From positions 1 to 8,641 of the forward strand of contig JAHHTM010000040.1 in the NCBI GenBank assembly GCA_020024675.1: a DNA stretch of 8,641 nt, in the 5' to 3' direction. The DNA comes from Muricomes sp. Lineage in GTDB: Bacteria > Bacillota > Clostridia > Lachnospirales > Lachnospiraceae. The notes under the pieces were generated by a model. It made no database searches. It was given only the letters and a program-made list of their open reading frames with translations, and was not told the origin of the DNA. The position numbers and the translations under genes are program-made. Positions 1-7,610 of the stretch are shown in pieces. Numbering within the stretch: position 1 is the first letter of the stretch; each line of letters starts with the position of its first letter.

Positions 1-37
1 GAAAAACATCCATCTGTGTTGCCTAGTTCATAAATCA

Positions 38-61
38 ATGTGTCCAGGATTCTTGACACAT
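38..61. repeat. Inverted repeat, possible insertion-sequence end
   Basis: Two 7-base arms, ATGTGTC at 38-44 and GACACAT at 55-61, flank a 10-base centre. On the minus strand the repeat starts two codons into a short frame that follows a good ribosome binding site. Ends of the TGT...ACA type that carry an internal TTGACA-like hexamer (53-58 on the plus strand) resemble terminal repeats of IS3-like elements, but this is recollection of a general pattern and not a match to a named element. It could equally be a weak hairpin after glcK. No long U-tract follows it on the minus strand, so it is a poor terminator. Confidence 0.35.
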
Positions 62-63
62 AT

Positions 64-82
64 CATTTTAACCAGCCTCTTT
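64..82 (-). promoter_or_regulatory. Ribosome binding site and ATG of an unseen or broken downstream gene
   Basis: Just after the glcK stop, the minus strand reads AAAGAGG (82-76), nine bases, then ATG (66-64). This is the spacing expected of a genuine gene start in an operon. The frame runs only 12 codons and ends at TGA (30-28), so no normal protein follows in this window. In related Firmicutes the hprK neighbourhood often continues with cell-wall or regulatory genes such as murB. Whether that gene was interrupted here, or lies further left, cannot be decided from 63 bases. Confidence 0.4.
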
Positions 83-1018
83 CTAATCTTCAAGAATCAA
101 TTTTGCTGCCCCGTAAATTCCCGCATCATTTCCAAGTGCTGCAAGTGCAAATCTCACATTACTATTTGCAAAAAACACTCTTTCTTCAAATGCATTTTTT
201 ATAAACGTAAGTATAATCTCACCCGCCTTAGAAACTCCACCTCCAATTACAATAACTGTTGGATCCATAAGTGCACATATATTTGCAAGCGCGTATCCAA
301 GATATGCACCAAATTCTTCTGCAATCTCTATTGCAACAACATCTCCTTCTTTTACACAGTCAAAAACGTCTTTTGCTGTAACTGTATCTTTTATAAGTTT
401 GGTGCTTCTTACTTCTTTTTCCAATTTTTTCTTTGCCAGACGAACAATTCCTGTAGCCGATGCATATTGCTCCAGACATCCTTTGTTTCCACATCCACAT
501 ATATCTGTTTCTTCATAATTCACACAAATATGTCCAATTTCACCACCGGCACCATTGTTTCCTGCAACAATATGGCCATTGGAAATCAATCCACCACCAA
601 CACCTGTACCTAATGTAACCATGACCATATTTTTTTCTCCGGCACCGCCGCCTTTCCACATTTCTCCCAAGGCTGCAACATTCGCATCATTTCCCACATT
701 TACTTTGAATCCGGAAAGTTCTTCCATTTCTCGCTTTACTTCTTTATATTTCCACCCAAGATTTGCGCTTCCATTCACAGTTCCTTCTGCTGTAACAGGT
801 GCCGGAACTCCCATCCCAATTCCTATTACATCCTCTTTTTTGATTTTATGTTCTACAAGCTTTGAAAAAATAGTTGCTGAAATATCTGGAAGAATCGCTT
901 TTCCTTCATTTTTTGTATTTGTAACAATCTCCCATTTATCAAGAACTGTTCCATTGTCTTCAAATAGTCCTAGTTTAACTGTGGTTCCACCTACGTCTAC
1001 CCCTAAACAATATTTCAT
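83..1018 (-). CDS. glcK: ROK-family glucokinase
   Basis: This cytoplasmic sugar kinase phosphorylates glucose with ATP to give glucose-6-phosphate, feeding sugar taken up without the PTS, or released from disaccharides, into glycolysis. The 311-residue product has the full ROK layout. The N-terminal phosphate loop is DVGGTTVKLG (residues 8-17). The sugar site holds GND with catalytic Asp111. A second glycine-rich ATP loop, GTGVGGG, lies at 137-143. The zinc site is made of His163 and the cysteines Cys174, Cys176 and Cys181 in the CGCGNKGCLE pattern. The C-terminal IGGGVS segment is near 258-263. There is no N-terminal winged helix, so this is the kinase and not a ROK repressor. An AGAGAGG ribosome binding site (1030-1024) sits five bases before the ATG. 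It lies 20 bases after hprK and is probably cotranscribed with it. Glucose specificity is inferred from family and context; another hexose is possible. Confidence 0.93.
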   Translation of the reverse strand: MKYCLGVDVGGTTVKLGLFEDNGTVLDKWEIVTNTKNEGKAILPDISATIFSKLVEHKIKKEDVIGIGMGVPAPVTAEGTVNGSANLGWKYKEVKREMEELSGFKVNVGNDANVAALGEMWKGGGAGEKNMVMVTLGTGVGGGLISNGHIVAGNNGAGGEIGHICVNYEETDICGCGNKGCLEQYASATGIVRLAKKKLEKEVRSTKLIKDTVTAKDVFDCVKEGDVVAIEIAEEFGAYLGYALANICALMDPTVIVIGGGVSKAGEIILTFIKNAFEERVFFANSNVRFALAALGNDAGIYGAAKLILED

Positions 1019-1038
1019 AATAACCTCTCTTTCTCGTG

Positions 1039-1971
1039 TTATGATCTGTGTTTTGCTAAATTTTCCTGAACACGTTTATATAATTCTTGAGCTGCATTAT
1101 ATCCCATTTGTTTTTGTCTATGGTTAACCGCTGCTGACTCAACAATAATTGCAAGATTTCGTCCTGGACGAATTGGAATATGATGGCATACTACTCTGTT
1201 TCCTAAGAATTCAGTATACTGTTCTTCCAGTCCAAGTCTATCGTATTCTTTATCCCGATCCCACTCTTCTAAAGTAATAACAAGATCGATATTTTGCGTT
1301 TCTCTTACACTTTGTACACCAAACATTGATTTTACGTCAACAATACCGATACCTCTAAGTTCAATAAAATGTCTCGTTATGTCTGGAGCCGTACCTACAA
1401 GAGTTACATCACTTACTTTTCTAATTTCTACAACGTCATCTGTAACAAGTCGATGTCCTCTTTTGATCAATTCCAGCGCCGCTTCACTTTTACCAATTCC
1501 ACTTTCACCCATGATCAGCACACCAACACCATATACATCAACCAAAACTCCATGAATCGAAATACATGGTGCCAATCTTACATTCAGCCATCTGATAATT
1601 TCTCCCATGAATGCAGATGTTGATTTTGAAGTCTGAAAAATTGGGATTCCTCTCTTAGTAGCTTTCTCCAAAAGTACCTCTTCCGGATCAATATCTCTAC
1701 AATATACAATACATGGTACATCAAATTTAAGAAGATCGTCATAGATATCTTTTTTTCTTTCTTCACTTAATGTCTGAAGATAACGAAATTCCACATATCC
1801 TATCACCTGTACTCTGGCTGCATCAAAATTATCCAAAAAACCTGCCAGTGGAAGTCCCGGTCTATTGATATCAGGAACTGTTACTTTTATGTTTGTAAGA
1901 TCCACATCGGGAGTCATGTTCTTTAAATTCATCTTTTCTACTATTTCTTGTAATTCTACTCCTCGTACCAT
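1039..1971 (-). CDS. hprK: HPr kinase/phosphorylase
   Basis: This bifunctional enzyme phosphorylates HPr on Ser46 using ATP or pyrophosphate and removes the phosphate by phosphorolysis. In Firmicutes this controls CcpA-dependent catabolite repression and PTS activity, with fructose-1,6-bisphosphate and phosphate as the usual signals. The 310-residue length is typical. Residues 1-130 form the N-terminal domain. The catalytic domain has conserved His140 before GVLVDVYG, the Walker A loop GESGIGKS (155-162), the Asp pair 178-179 in TDDVVEI, and the family signature LRGIGIVDVKSMFG (205-218). The conserved PGRN segment is at 269-272. All catalytic elements are intact, so both activities are expected. 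The start is supported by AAGGAG (1986-1981) nine bases upstream of the ATG. The gene begins 31 bases after uvrC and stops 20 bases before glcK, consistent with one transcript. Confidence 0.97.
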   Translation of the reverse strand: MVRGVELQEIVEKMNLKNMTPDVDLTNIKVTVPDINRPGLPLAGFLDNFDAARVQVIGYVEFRYLQTLSEERKKDIYDDLLKFDVPCIVYCRDIDPEEVLLEKATKRGIPIFQTSKSTSAFMGEIIRWLNVRLAPCISIHGVLVDVYGVGVLIMGESGIGKSEAALELIKRGHRLVTDDVVEIRKVSDVTLVGTAPDITRHFIELRGIGIVDVKSMFGVQSVRETQNIDLVITLEEWDRDKEYDRLGLEEQYTEFLGNRVVCHHIPIRPGRNLAIIVESAAVNHRQKQMGYNAAQELYKRVQENLAKHRS

Positions 1972-2002
1972 ATTTCTAATCTCCTTTTTTTAATAAATTA
2001 TT

Positions 2003-3865
2003 TCATTTTTTGTGAAAAAAATCATACACAGATTTTGCAGATTTCTCATTCATAGATGGAACATTCGTAAGTTCTTCTATTGTTGCCCGTTTAATCTTTT
2101 CAAGGCTCATATATTGCCGCATCAATGCTTTTCTTCTGGCTGGTCCTATTCCTTCTATATCGTCCAATATAGAATGCACCTGCTCTTTTCCTCTCAACTT
2201 TCGATGATATTCAATAGCAAATCTATGCGCCTCATCTTGTATCCTTGTAACAAGCCTGAACGCTTCCGAAGACTTATCAATTCGTATCTCCTGGTTTTGA
2301 TAATACAATCCTCTTGTACGATGGTTATCATCCTTCACCATTCCACAAACTGGAATATTCAGCTTTAATTCATCCAATACTTCGAGAGCAACATTTACCT
2401 GTCCTTTGCCTCCATCCATTAAAATAATGTCTGGGAACACTGTAAAACCACCCCTTACTTCACTTTCTTTTCGCTCTTTCAATCCATGTGTAAATCTACG
2501 TGTAAGAACTTCTCGCATACTTCCATAATCATCTGCGCCTTGAATTCCTTTTATTTTAAATTTACGATAATCGTTTCGTTTCGGTTTTCCTTTTTCGTAC
2601 ACAATCATTGATCCAACAGATTCAAAACCATTTGTATTCGAAATATCAAAGGCTTCCATTCTGTTCAGTCCCTGAATTCCTAATAGTTCTTCTAACTGTT
2701 GTACTGCTCCTATGGTCTTCTTTTCTTCTCTTTTTAGTCTTTCTTTGTCCTTACTAAGTACCATAATCGCATTATTTTCTGCTAATTCAACAAGTTTTTC
2801 TTTTGTTCCTTTTTTCGGAATATGCAAAGAAACTTTTCCACCTCTTTTGATACTTAACCACTCTTCTAAAAGTTTAATATCCGGAAGTTCTTCTTTTAAC
2901 ATCAGTTCTCCTGGTATAAATGGTGTCCCTGCATAATACTGTTTGATAAAACTGTTCATAATTTCCTTATGTGATTCATCTTTTGTGATTCTTAAATAAA
3001 AATGATCCCGTCCAATCAGTTTCCCACCACGGATAAAAAACACTTGAACTACTGCATCTTCTCCTTCCGATGCAACTGCCAGAACATCTCTGTCAACTCC
3101 ACTGCTATCTGTGATTTTTTGTTTTTGAGCAATTTTTTTAACACTGCTTATTAATTCTCGATATTCTATTGCTTTTTCAAACTCAAGATTTTCCGCAGCT
3201 ATATTCATCTTTTCGTCCAGTTCTTTCACTACACTGTCGTAGTCTCCATTTAAAAATCGAAGTACCTTCTGAACATGCTTTCCATATTCTTCTTTTTCAA
3301 TATAACCCTGACATGGTGCATCACACTGATGTATGTGATAATTAAGGCATGGACGATCCTTTCCTATGTCTTTAGGCAAATTTCTATTACAAGTTCTTAT
3401 ATGAAACAATCTGTGCAAAAGATCTAGTGTATCTCTCACTGCTCCTGCACTTGTATATGGTCCAAAATACTTCGCTTTGTCCTTAACCATCTTTCTTGCA
3501 AGCACTACTCTTGGATAATCCTCATTTACAGTAACTTTTATAAACGGATATGTCTTATCATCCATAAGCATAGTATTGTATTTCGGATGATGTTCTTTGA
3601 TAAGATTACATTCAAGAACCAATGCTTCAAGTTCTGAATCAGTCACTATATACTCAAATCTTCTTATATGAGTGACCATTTGCTCTATCTTCACACCTTT
3701 ATTCCGACTACTTTGAAAATACTGTCGCACACGATTTTTCAGACTTATTGCTTTGCCTACATAAATAATATGGTCATCCTCATCATGCATGATATAAACC
3801 CCTGGCTGTCCAGGTAATTTTTTTAATTCCTCTTGAATATCAAAATTGTTTTCCATGTATATCAT
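2003..3865 (-). CDS. uvrC: UvrABC excision nuclease subunit C
   Basis: UvrC is the nuclease of nucleotide excision repair. It is recruited by UvrB at a lesion and cuts the damaged strand on the 3' side and then the 5' side. The 620-residue product is full length. The GIY-YIG domain has GVY at 22-24, YVG at 35-37, Arg45 and the likely metal ligand Glu85. Four cysteines (159, 173, 181, 185) match the cluster reported to bind an iron-sulfur centre in E. coli UvrC. A UVR motif for UvrB contact lies at about 208-243. The RNase H-like nuclease domain has Asp407, Asp484 and His547. Paired helix-hairpin-helix motifs lie at about 566-620. Two ATGs are possible (3865 and 3856). Neither has a clear Shine-Dalgarno sequence, and an in-frame stop lies five codons upstream of the first. 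The conserved FDIQEEL segment requires a start at one of them. It heads the uvrC-hprK-glcK group. Confidence 0.97.
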   Translation of the reverse strand: MIYMENNFDIQEELKKLPGQPGVYIMHDEDDHIIYVGKAISLKNRVRQYFQSSRNKGVKIEQMVTHIRRFEYIVTDSELEALVLECNLIKEHHPKYNTMLMDDKTYPFIKVTVNEDYPRVVLARKMVKDKAKYFGPYTSAGAVRDTLDLLHRLFHIRTCNRNLPKDIGKDRPCLNYHIHQCDAPCQGYIEKEEYGKHVQKVLRFLNGDYDSVVKELDEKMNIAAENLEFEKAIEYRELISSVKKIAQKQKITDSSGVDRDVLAVASEGEDAVVQVFFIRGGKLIGRDHFYLRITKDESHKEIMNSFIKQYYAGTPFIPGELMLKEELPDIKLLEEWLSIKRGGKVSLHIPKKGTKEKLVELAENNAIMVLSKDKERLKREEKKTIGAVQQLEELLGIQGLNRMEAFDISNTNGFESVGSMIVYEKGKPKRNDYRKFKIKGIQGADDYGSMREVLTRRFTHGLKERKESEVRGGFTVFPDIILMDGGKGQVNVALEVLDELKLNIPVCGMVKDDNHRTRGLYYQNQEIRIDKSSEAFRLVTRIQDEAHRFAIEYHRKLRGKEQVHSILDDIEGIGPARRKALMRQYMSLEKIKRATIEELTNVPSMNEKSAKSVYDFFHKK

Positions 3866-3953
3866 TATAAAACAAGCTAATTATTTTGTGAAGTTTTATT
3901 TCTTTCAAGCTAGTATTTTTATAGTATACAAAATCAGAACAAGATTATTTTTA

Positions 3954-3986
3954 CAAAAAAAGATGGCCTCATTTTTGAGACCATCT
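3954..3986 (-). terminator. Rho-independent terminator after ftsH
   Basis: On the minus strand a 10-base-pair stem (AGATGGTCTC with GAGGCCATCT, one G-U pair) closes a 6-base loop (3976-3971). Seven U residues follow directly. The mismatch seen on the plus strand becomes a G-U pair only in minus-strand RNA, which fits leftward termination. The hairpin begins 10 bases past the ftsH stop. It should separate ftsH from uvrC, so uvrC needs its own promoter in 3866-3953. In that stretch I see only a weak candidate -10 (TATACT, 3928-3923) with no good -35. Confidence 0.88.
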
Positions 3987-3996
3987 GCAAAAAAGT

Positions 3997-5985
3997 TTAT
4001 TCTTCTACATTTTGTTCTTTTATTTCTTCTGAATCCTTCATTGCAATACGCACTTCTTTTTTCTCTGAACCTTCTTCAGGCTCTTCTATTCCCTTCACTT
4101 CACGGAAAATCTTCATGAATTCCTTACCGGTAATTGTTTCTTTTTCAATAAGAAATGCTGCAATCTTATCTAAAGCTTCTCTGTTTTCATTCAAAAGACG
4201 TTTTGCTTCTGCATATGCTTTTTTGAGCATATCCATCACTTCACTATCAATCTCTGCTGCCGTAGCTTCACCACAATTCATAACAGGGCGACCATCCAGA
4301 TATCTGTTTTGAATAGATTCAAGTCCAATAAGCCCAAACTTCTCAGACATACCATACTGCGTAATCATCGCTCTCGCAATTTTCGTAGCCTGTTCTATAT
4401 CGTTAGAAGCTCCCGTTGTAACTGTATCAAATACAATTTCTTCAGCTGCACGACCGGCTAATGCTCCAACAAGCATTGCTTCTAATTCCTTCTTTGTGTT
4501 CAGAAATTTTTCTTCTTCCGGTGTTTGCATTACATATCCCAACGCTCCCATTGTTCTTGGTACGATTGTGATCTTCTGTACCGGCTCAGAATCTTTTTGA
4601 AGTGCACTTACAAGTGCGTGACCAACTTCATGATAAGAAACAATTTTTCTTTCTTCTTCACTCATGATGCGATCTTTCTTTTCTTTTCCAACAAGAACAA
4701 CTTCTACTGCCTCAAACAAATCCTTCTGACTTACAACCTGTCTTCCATGTTTAACAGCAGTGATTGCAGCCTCATTGATCATATTTGCAAGATCTGAACC
4801 AACTGCACCTGATGTGGCAAGTGCAATTGCTTCAAGATCAACTGTCTCATCCATTTTAACATCTTTCGAATGAACTTTTAATACATCAATACGTCCTTTT
4901 AGATCCGGCTTATCAACAATAATACGTCTGTCAAAACGTCCTGGTCTTAAAAGTGCAGGGTCAAGTACTTCCGGACGGTTTGTAGCTGCCAACAATAAAA
5001 GTCCCTGATTTGTGTCAAACCCATCCATTTCAGCAAGAAGCTGATTCAAAGTCTGTTCTCTTTCATCATTGCCCCCCATTGCTGTATCTCTGCTTTTACC
5101 GATGGCATCAATTTCATCAATAAACACAATACATGGTGCCATCTGTTGCGCCTGTTTAAAAAGATCTCGTACTCTGGATGCACCTACTCCTACATACATC
5201 TCTACAAAAGCTGAACCAGATAATGAAAAGAATGGTACTTTAGCTTCTCCTGCAACTGCTTTGGCAAGGAGCGTCTTACCTGTACCCGGAGGTCCTACTA
5301 ATAAAGCTCCTTTTGGAAGTTTTGCTCCAATTCCTGTATACTTTCCCGGATTATGCAAGAAATCAACAACTTCCTGAAGTGATTCTTTTGCTTCATCCTG
5401 TCCGGCAACATCCTGAAATGTAACGCCAGTTTCTTTCTCTACATAAACCTTTGCATTGCTCTTTCCAATTCCCATCATCCCACCGCCTTTTGACATGCGT
5501 TTCATAAAGAAATTAAAAAGTACGAATAAGAGAATGATCGGAAGAACCATTGTGATAAAAATTTCAAATATCATTGCTGACATTGTATCTGGTGGTTCCT
5601 GCTCAAACTTTACTCCTGCAGCATCCAGCCTTTCTACAAGCTTTTCATCGCGAACAGCTCCCGTATAATAATCCGGAGCCTTTTCTTTCTCATCTTCTCC
5701 TGAAAATTCTTTAAAAAATTCTGCTGTTGGATCTTTTTCTTTTTTTTCAGAATCTTTTAATGTGATATAAAGTTTATTCGGATCAATAAGTACCTTTTCA
5801 ACTTTTTTCTCTTCTACCAGTGTAATAAATTTATCATAACTGATCTTTTCAGGATTTTTATCCTGCATCATTGAATACAAGCCCATGATAACAAAAAACG
5901 TCAGTATAGTAGTCATCATTACGACTCCCCACCCTTGTTTTTTCTTTTTGGGATCGTTATTATTTCTGTTGTTCTGATTATCCAT
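3997..5985 (-). CDS. ftsH: ATP-dependent zinc metalloprotease FtsH
   Basis: FtsH is a membrane-bound hexameric AAA+ protease that pulls out and degrades misassembled membrane proteins and some short-lived cytoplasmic regulators. The 662-residue product has a polar, Asn-rich N-terminus, a first membrane helix (about 19-40), an external domain (41-135) with a Lys/Glu/Asp-rich stretch near 78-105, and a second helix (about 136-161). The AAA module has Walker A GPPGTGKT (231-238), Walker B IVFIDEIDA (286-294) and the second region of homology (336-353) with arginine fingers Arg347 and Arg350. The zinc protease site is HEVGH (452-456), with probable third ligand Asp529. The pore motif reads MYVG (263-266), with Tyr where E. 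coli has Phe. The C-terminal tail is acidic. The start has a strong AGGAGG (5997-5992) ribosome binding site. The gene is transcribed alone, between its own promoter and the terminator at 3986-3954. Confidence 0.98.
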   Translation of the reverse strand: MDNQNNRNNNDPKKKKQGWGVVMMTTILTFFVIMGLYSMMQDKNPEKISYDKFITLVEEKKVEKVLIDPNKLYITLKDSEKKEKDPTAEFFKEFSGEDEKEKAPDYYTGAVRDEKLVERLDAAGVKFEQEPPDTMSAMIFEIFITMVLPIILLFVLFNFFMKRMSKGGGMMGIGKSNAKVYVEKETGVTFQDVAGQDEAKESLQEVVDFLHNPGKYTGIGAKLPKGALLVGPPGTGKTLLAKAVAGEAKVPFFSLSGSAFVEMYVGVGASRVRDLFKQAQQMAPCIVFIDEIDAIGKSRDTAMGGNDEREQTLNQLLAEMDGFDTNQGLLLLAATNRPEVLDPALLRPGRFDRRIIVDKPDLKGRIDVLKVHSKDVKMDETVDLEAIALATSGAVGSDLANMINEAAITAVKHGRQVVSQKDLFEAVEVVLVGKEKKDRIMSEEERKIVSYHEVGHALVSALQKDSEPVQKITIVPRTMGALGYVMQTPEEEKFLNTKKELEAMLVGALAGRAAEEIVFDTVTTGASNDIEQATKIARAMITQYGMSEKFGLIGLESIQNRYLDGRPVMNCGEATAAEIDSEVMDMLKKAYAEAKRLLNENREALDKIAAFLIEKETITGKEFMKIFREVKGIEEPEEGSEKKEVRIAMKDSEEIKEQNVEE

Positions 5986-6014
5986 TGTTTTCCTCCTAAA
6001 AGTCCACTATTCAT

Positions 6015-6043
6015 ATTATAAATTCCACTTTTATATAAATCAA
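6015..6043 (-). promoter_or_regulatory. Sigma-A-type promoter of ftsH
   Basis: On the minus strand TTGATT (6043-6038) is followed by a 17-base spacer and a perfect TATAAT (6020-6015). Transcription would begin near 6008, giving a short leader of roughly 20 bases that contains the AGGAGG site. Sequence and spacing are close to ideal. I see no CtsR- or HrcA-type repeat next to it, so heat-shock control is not evident here. Confidence 0.8.
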
Positions 6044-6062
6044 TAAAAAGATTGTGAAAATA

Positions 6063-6092
6063 TTGTAAACACAACCTGTTTTATAGTATACT
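6063..6092 (+). promoter_or_regulatory. Probable promoter of the DUF1846 gene
   Basis: TTGTAA (6063-6068), an 18-base spacer and TATACT (6087-6092) precede the plus-strand gene. The -35 is two bases off consensus and the spacer is one base longer than ideal. The predicted start near 6099 leaves a leader of about 28 bases holding the GAGAGAGGG ribosome binding site (6111-6119). The promoter is back to back with that of ftsH, with about 20 bases between the two -35 elements, so a regulator bound there could affect both. Confidence 0.6.
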
Positions 6093-6126
6093 AGGTACTG
6101 AATATGTCAAGAGAGAGGGAAATAAA

Positions 6127-7605
6127 ATGAAAATTGGATTTGACAATGACAAATATTTAAAATTGCAATCAGAACACATTCGTCAGCGAATCAATCAGTT
6201 TGACAACAAACTTTATCTTGAATTTGGTGGGAAATTATTTGATGACTACCACGCTGCAAGAGTTCTTCCCGGATTCGAACCGGATAGCAAATTAAAACTC
6301 TTAAAGCAACTCAGCGATCAGGCTGAAATTGTAATCGTCATCAGTTCACGTGATATTGAAAAAAATAAAGTCAGAGGAGACTTGGGCATCACTTATGATT
6401 CTGATGTTCTACGTCTTATCGGTTCTTTCCGCGATAATGGCCTTTATGTCGGAAGTGTTGTAATTACTCAGTATTCTGGACAAGAAAGTGCACTTCTTTT
6501 CAAAAACCGTTTGGAAAAATTTGGTATTCATGTATACGTTCATTATAATATTGCCGGTTATCCTTCCAACATTCCTATGATCGTCAGCGAAGAAGGCTTT
6601 GGTAAAAATGAATATATTGAAACAAGCCGTCCGCTTGTCATCATTACAGCACCAGGTCCTGGAAGTGGTAAAATGGCAACCTGTCTTTCCCAGTTGTATC
6701 ATGAACACAAACGTGGTGTACATGCAGGATATGCTAAATTCGAAACATTCCCTGTATGGAATCTTCCATTAAAGCATCCTGTAAATCTTGCCTATGAGGC
6801 AGCCACAGCCGATCTCAATGATGTAAATATGATCGACCCATTTCATCTAGATGCATATGGCGTCACTACTGTTAATTACAATCGTGATGTAGAGATTTTT
6901 CCTGTTCTTAATACGATGTTTGAAAAAATCTACGGTTCCAGTCCATACAAATCTCCAACAGATATGGGGGTAAACATGGCAGGAAACTGTATCATCGATG
7001 ATGAAGCATGTAAAGAGGCTTCTCGCCAGGAAATCGTCCGCAGATACTATGCTTCTTTGAATGCACTTCTCCTTGGAACCACATCTGAAGAAGAAGCTGC
7101 AAAAATTGAATTACTTATGAATCAGGCGAACGTTACTGTACAGGATCGTAAAGTAGTTGCAGCAGCTTTAAAACGTGCTGAAGAAACAAACGGACCAGCC
7201 GCAGCTATGGAATTAAACGATGGACGTATTATCACCGGAAAGACTTCTAATCTTCTTGGTGCTTCCGCTGCTCTTTTATTAAATGCTATCAAAGATCTTG
7301 CATGTATTGATCACGAAGTTCATATTATTTCGCCTGAATCAATTGAACCGATTCAGAAATTGAAAGTAGAATATCTGAAAAACAAAAACCCTCGCTTGCA
7401 CACAGACGAAATACTGATTGCTCTATCCGCAAGTGCCGCTAACAGTGAACTTGCAAGAACAGCTCTTCAGCAGTTGTCTAAACTTAGAGGTTGTCAGGTA
7501 CATACATCTGTTATGCTCTCAGAAGTAGATATTAAAACCTTCAAGAAATTAGGGGTACAGCTTACATGCGAAGCTAAGTTTGAAACAAACCACATTTTCC
7601 GATAA
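6127..7605 (+). CDS. DUF1846 (UPF0371) family protein, function unknown
   Basis: This 492-residue, probably cytoplasmic protein has no signal peptide or membrane helix. I recognise it as a full-length DUF1846 protein, a family common in Firmicutes and Actinobacteria with no established reaction. The N-terminal half has alternating hydrophobic strands and helices of a Rossmann-like kind, for example EIVIVIS at 67-73 and PLVIITAPGPGSGKMATCL at 169-187. The GPGSGK part (177-182) resembles a nucleotide phosphate loop but is one residue shorter than a true Walker A and has Met in place of Ser/Thr. Other conserved-looking segments are PTDMGVNMAG (277-286), with Cys288 just after it, and GRIITGKTSNLLGASAALLLNA (366-387). 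The start has a clear GAGAGAGGG ribosome binding site. It is divergent from ftsH and convergent with the PAP2 gene, so probably monocistronic. Nucleotide binding is a guess; family assignment is firm. Confidence 0.9.
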   Translation: MKIGFDNDKYLKLQSEHIRQRINQFDNKLYLEFGGKLFDDYHAARVLPGFEPDSKLKLLKQLSDQAEIVIVISSRDIEKNKVRGDLGITYDSDVLRLIGSFRDNGLYVGSVVITQYSGQESALLFKNRLEKFGIHVYVHYNIAGYPSNIPMIVSEEGFGKNEYIETSRPLVIITAPGPGSGKMATCLSQLYHEHKRGVHAGYAKFETFPVWNLPLKHPVNLAYEAATADLNDVNMIDPFHLDAYGVTTVNYNRDVEIFPVLNTMFEKIYGSSPYKSPTDMGVNMAGNCIIDDEACKEASRQEIVRRYYASLNALLLGTTSEEEAAKIELLMNQANVTVQDRKVVAAALKRAEETNGPAAAMELNDGRIITGKTSNLLGASAALLLNAIKDLACIDHEVHIISPESIEPIQKLKVEYLKNKNPRLHTDEILIALSASAANSELARTALQQLSKLRGCQVHTSVMLSEVDIKTFKKLGVQLTCEAKFETNHIFR

Positions 7606-7610
7606 AAACA

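Noticed and set aside
53..81. Outward promoter starting with TTGACA at 53-58 on the plus strand
   Set aside because: The -35 is perfect, but the hexamer 17 bases downstream (CCTCTT) is not a -10, and there is no plus-strand gene to drive.
38..613. Open frame of 191 codons on the plus strand, Cys- and Phe-rich
   Set aside because: It lies antisense to glcK, whose ROK motifs are complete. The odd composition is what the complement of a low-GC coding strand gives, and no ribosome binding site precedes it.
555..1127. Open frame of 190 codons on the plus strand, Pro/Ser/Thr-rich
   Set aside because: It is antisense to glcK and the end of hprK, with no recognisable domain; it is a mirror of the real frames.
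3866..3960. Promoter for uvrC
   Set aside because: A TATACT -10-like hexamer exists (3928-3923), but no -35 at 16-19 bases and no clear extended -10 go with it. It is mentioned only as a weak candidate and not listed as a feature.
6409..6723. Open frame of 104 codons on the minus strand inside the DUF1846 gene
   Set aside because: The opposite strand encodes a full-length conserved family member with a good start site, and this frame has no support.
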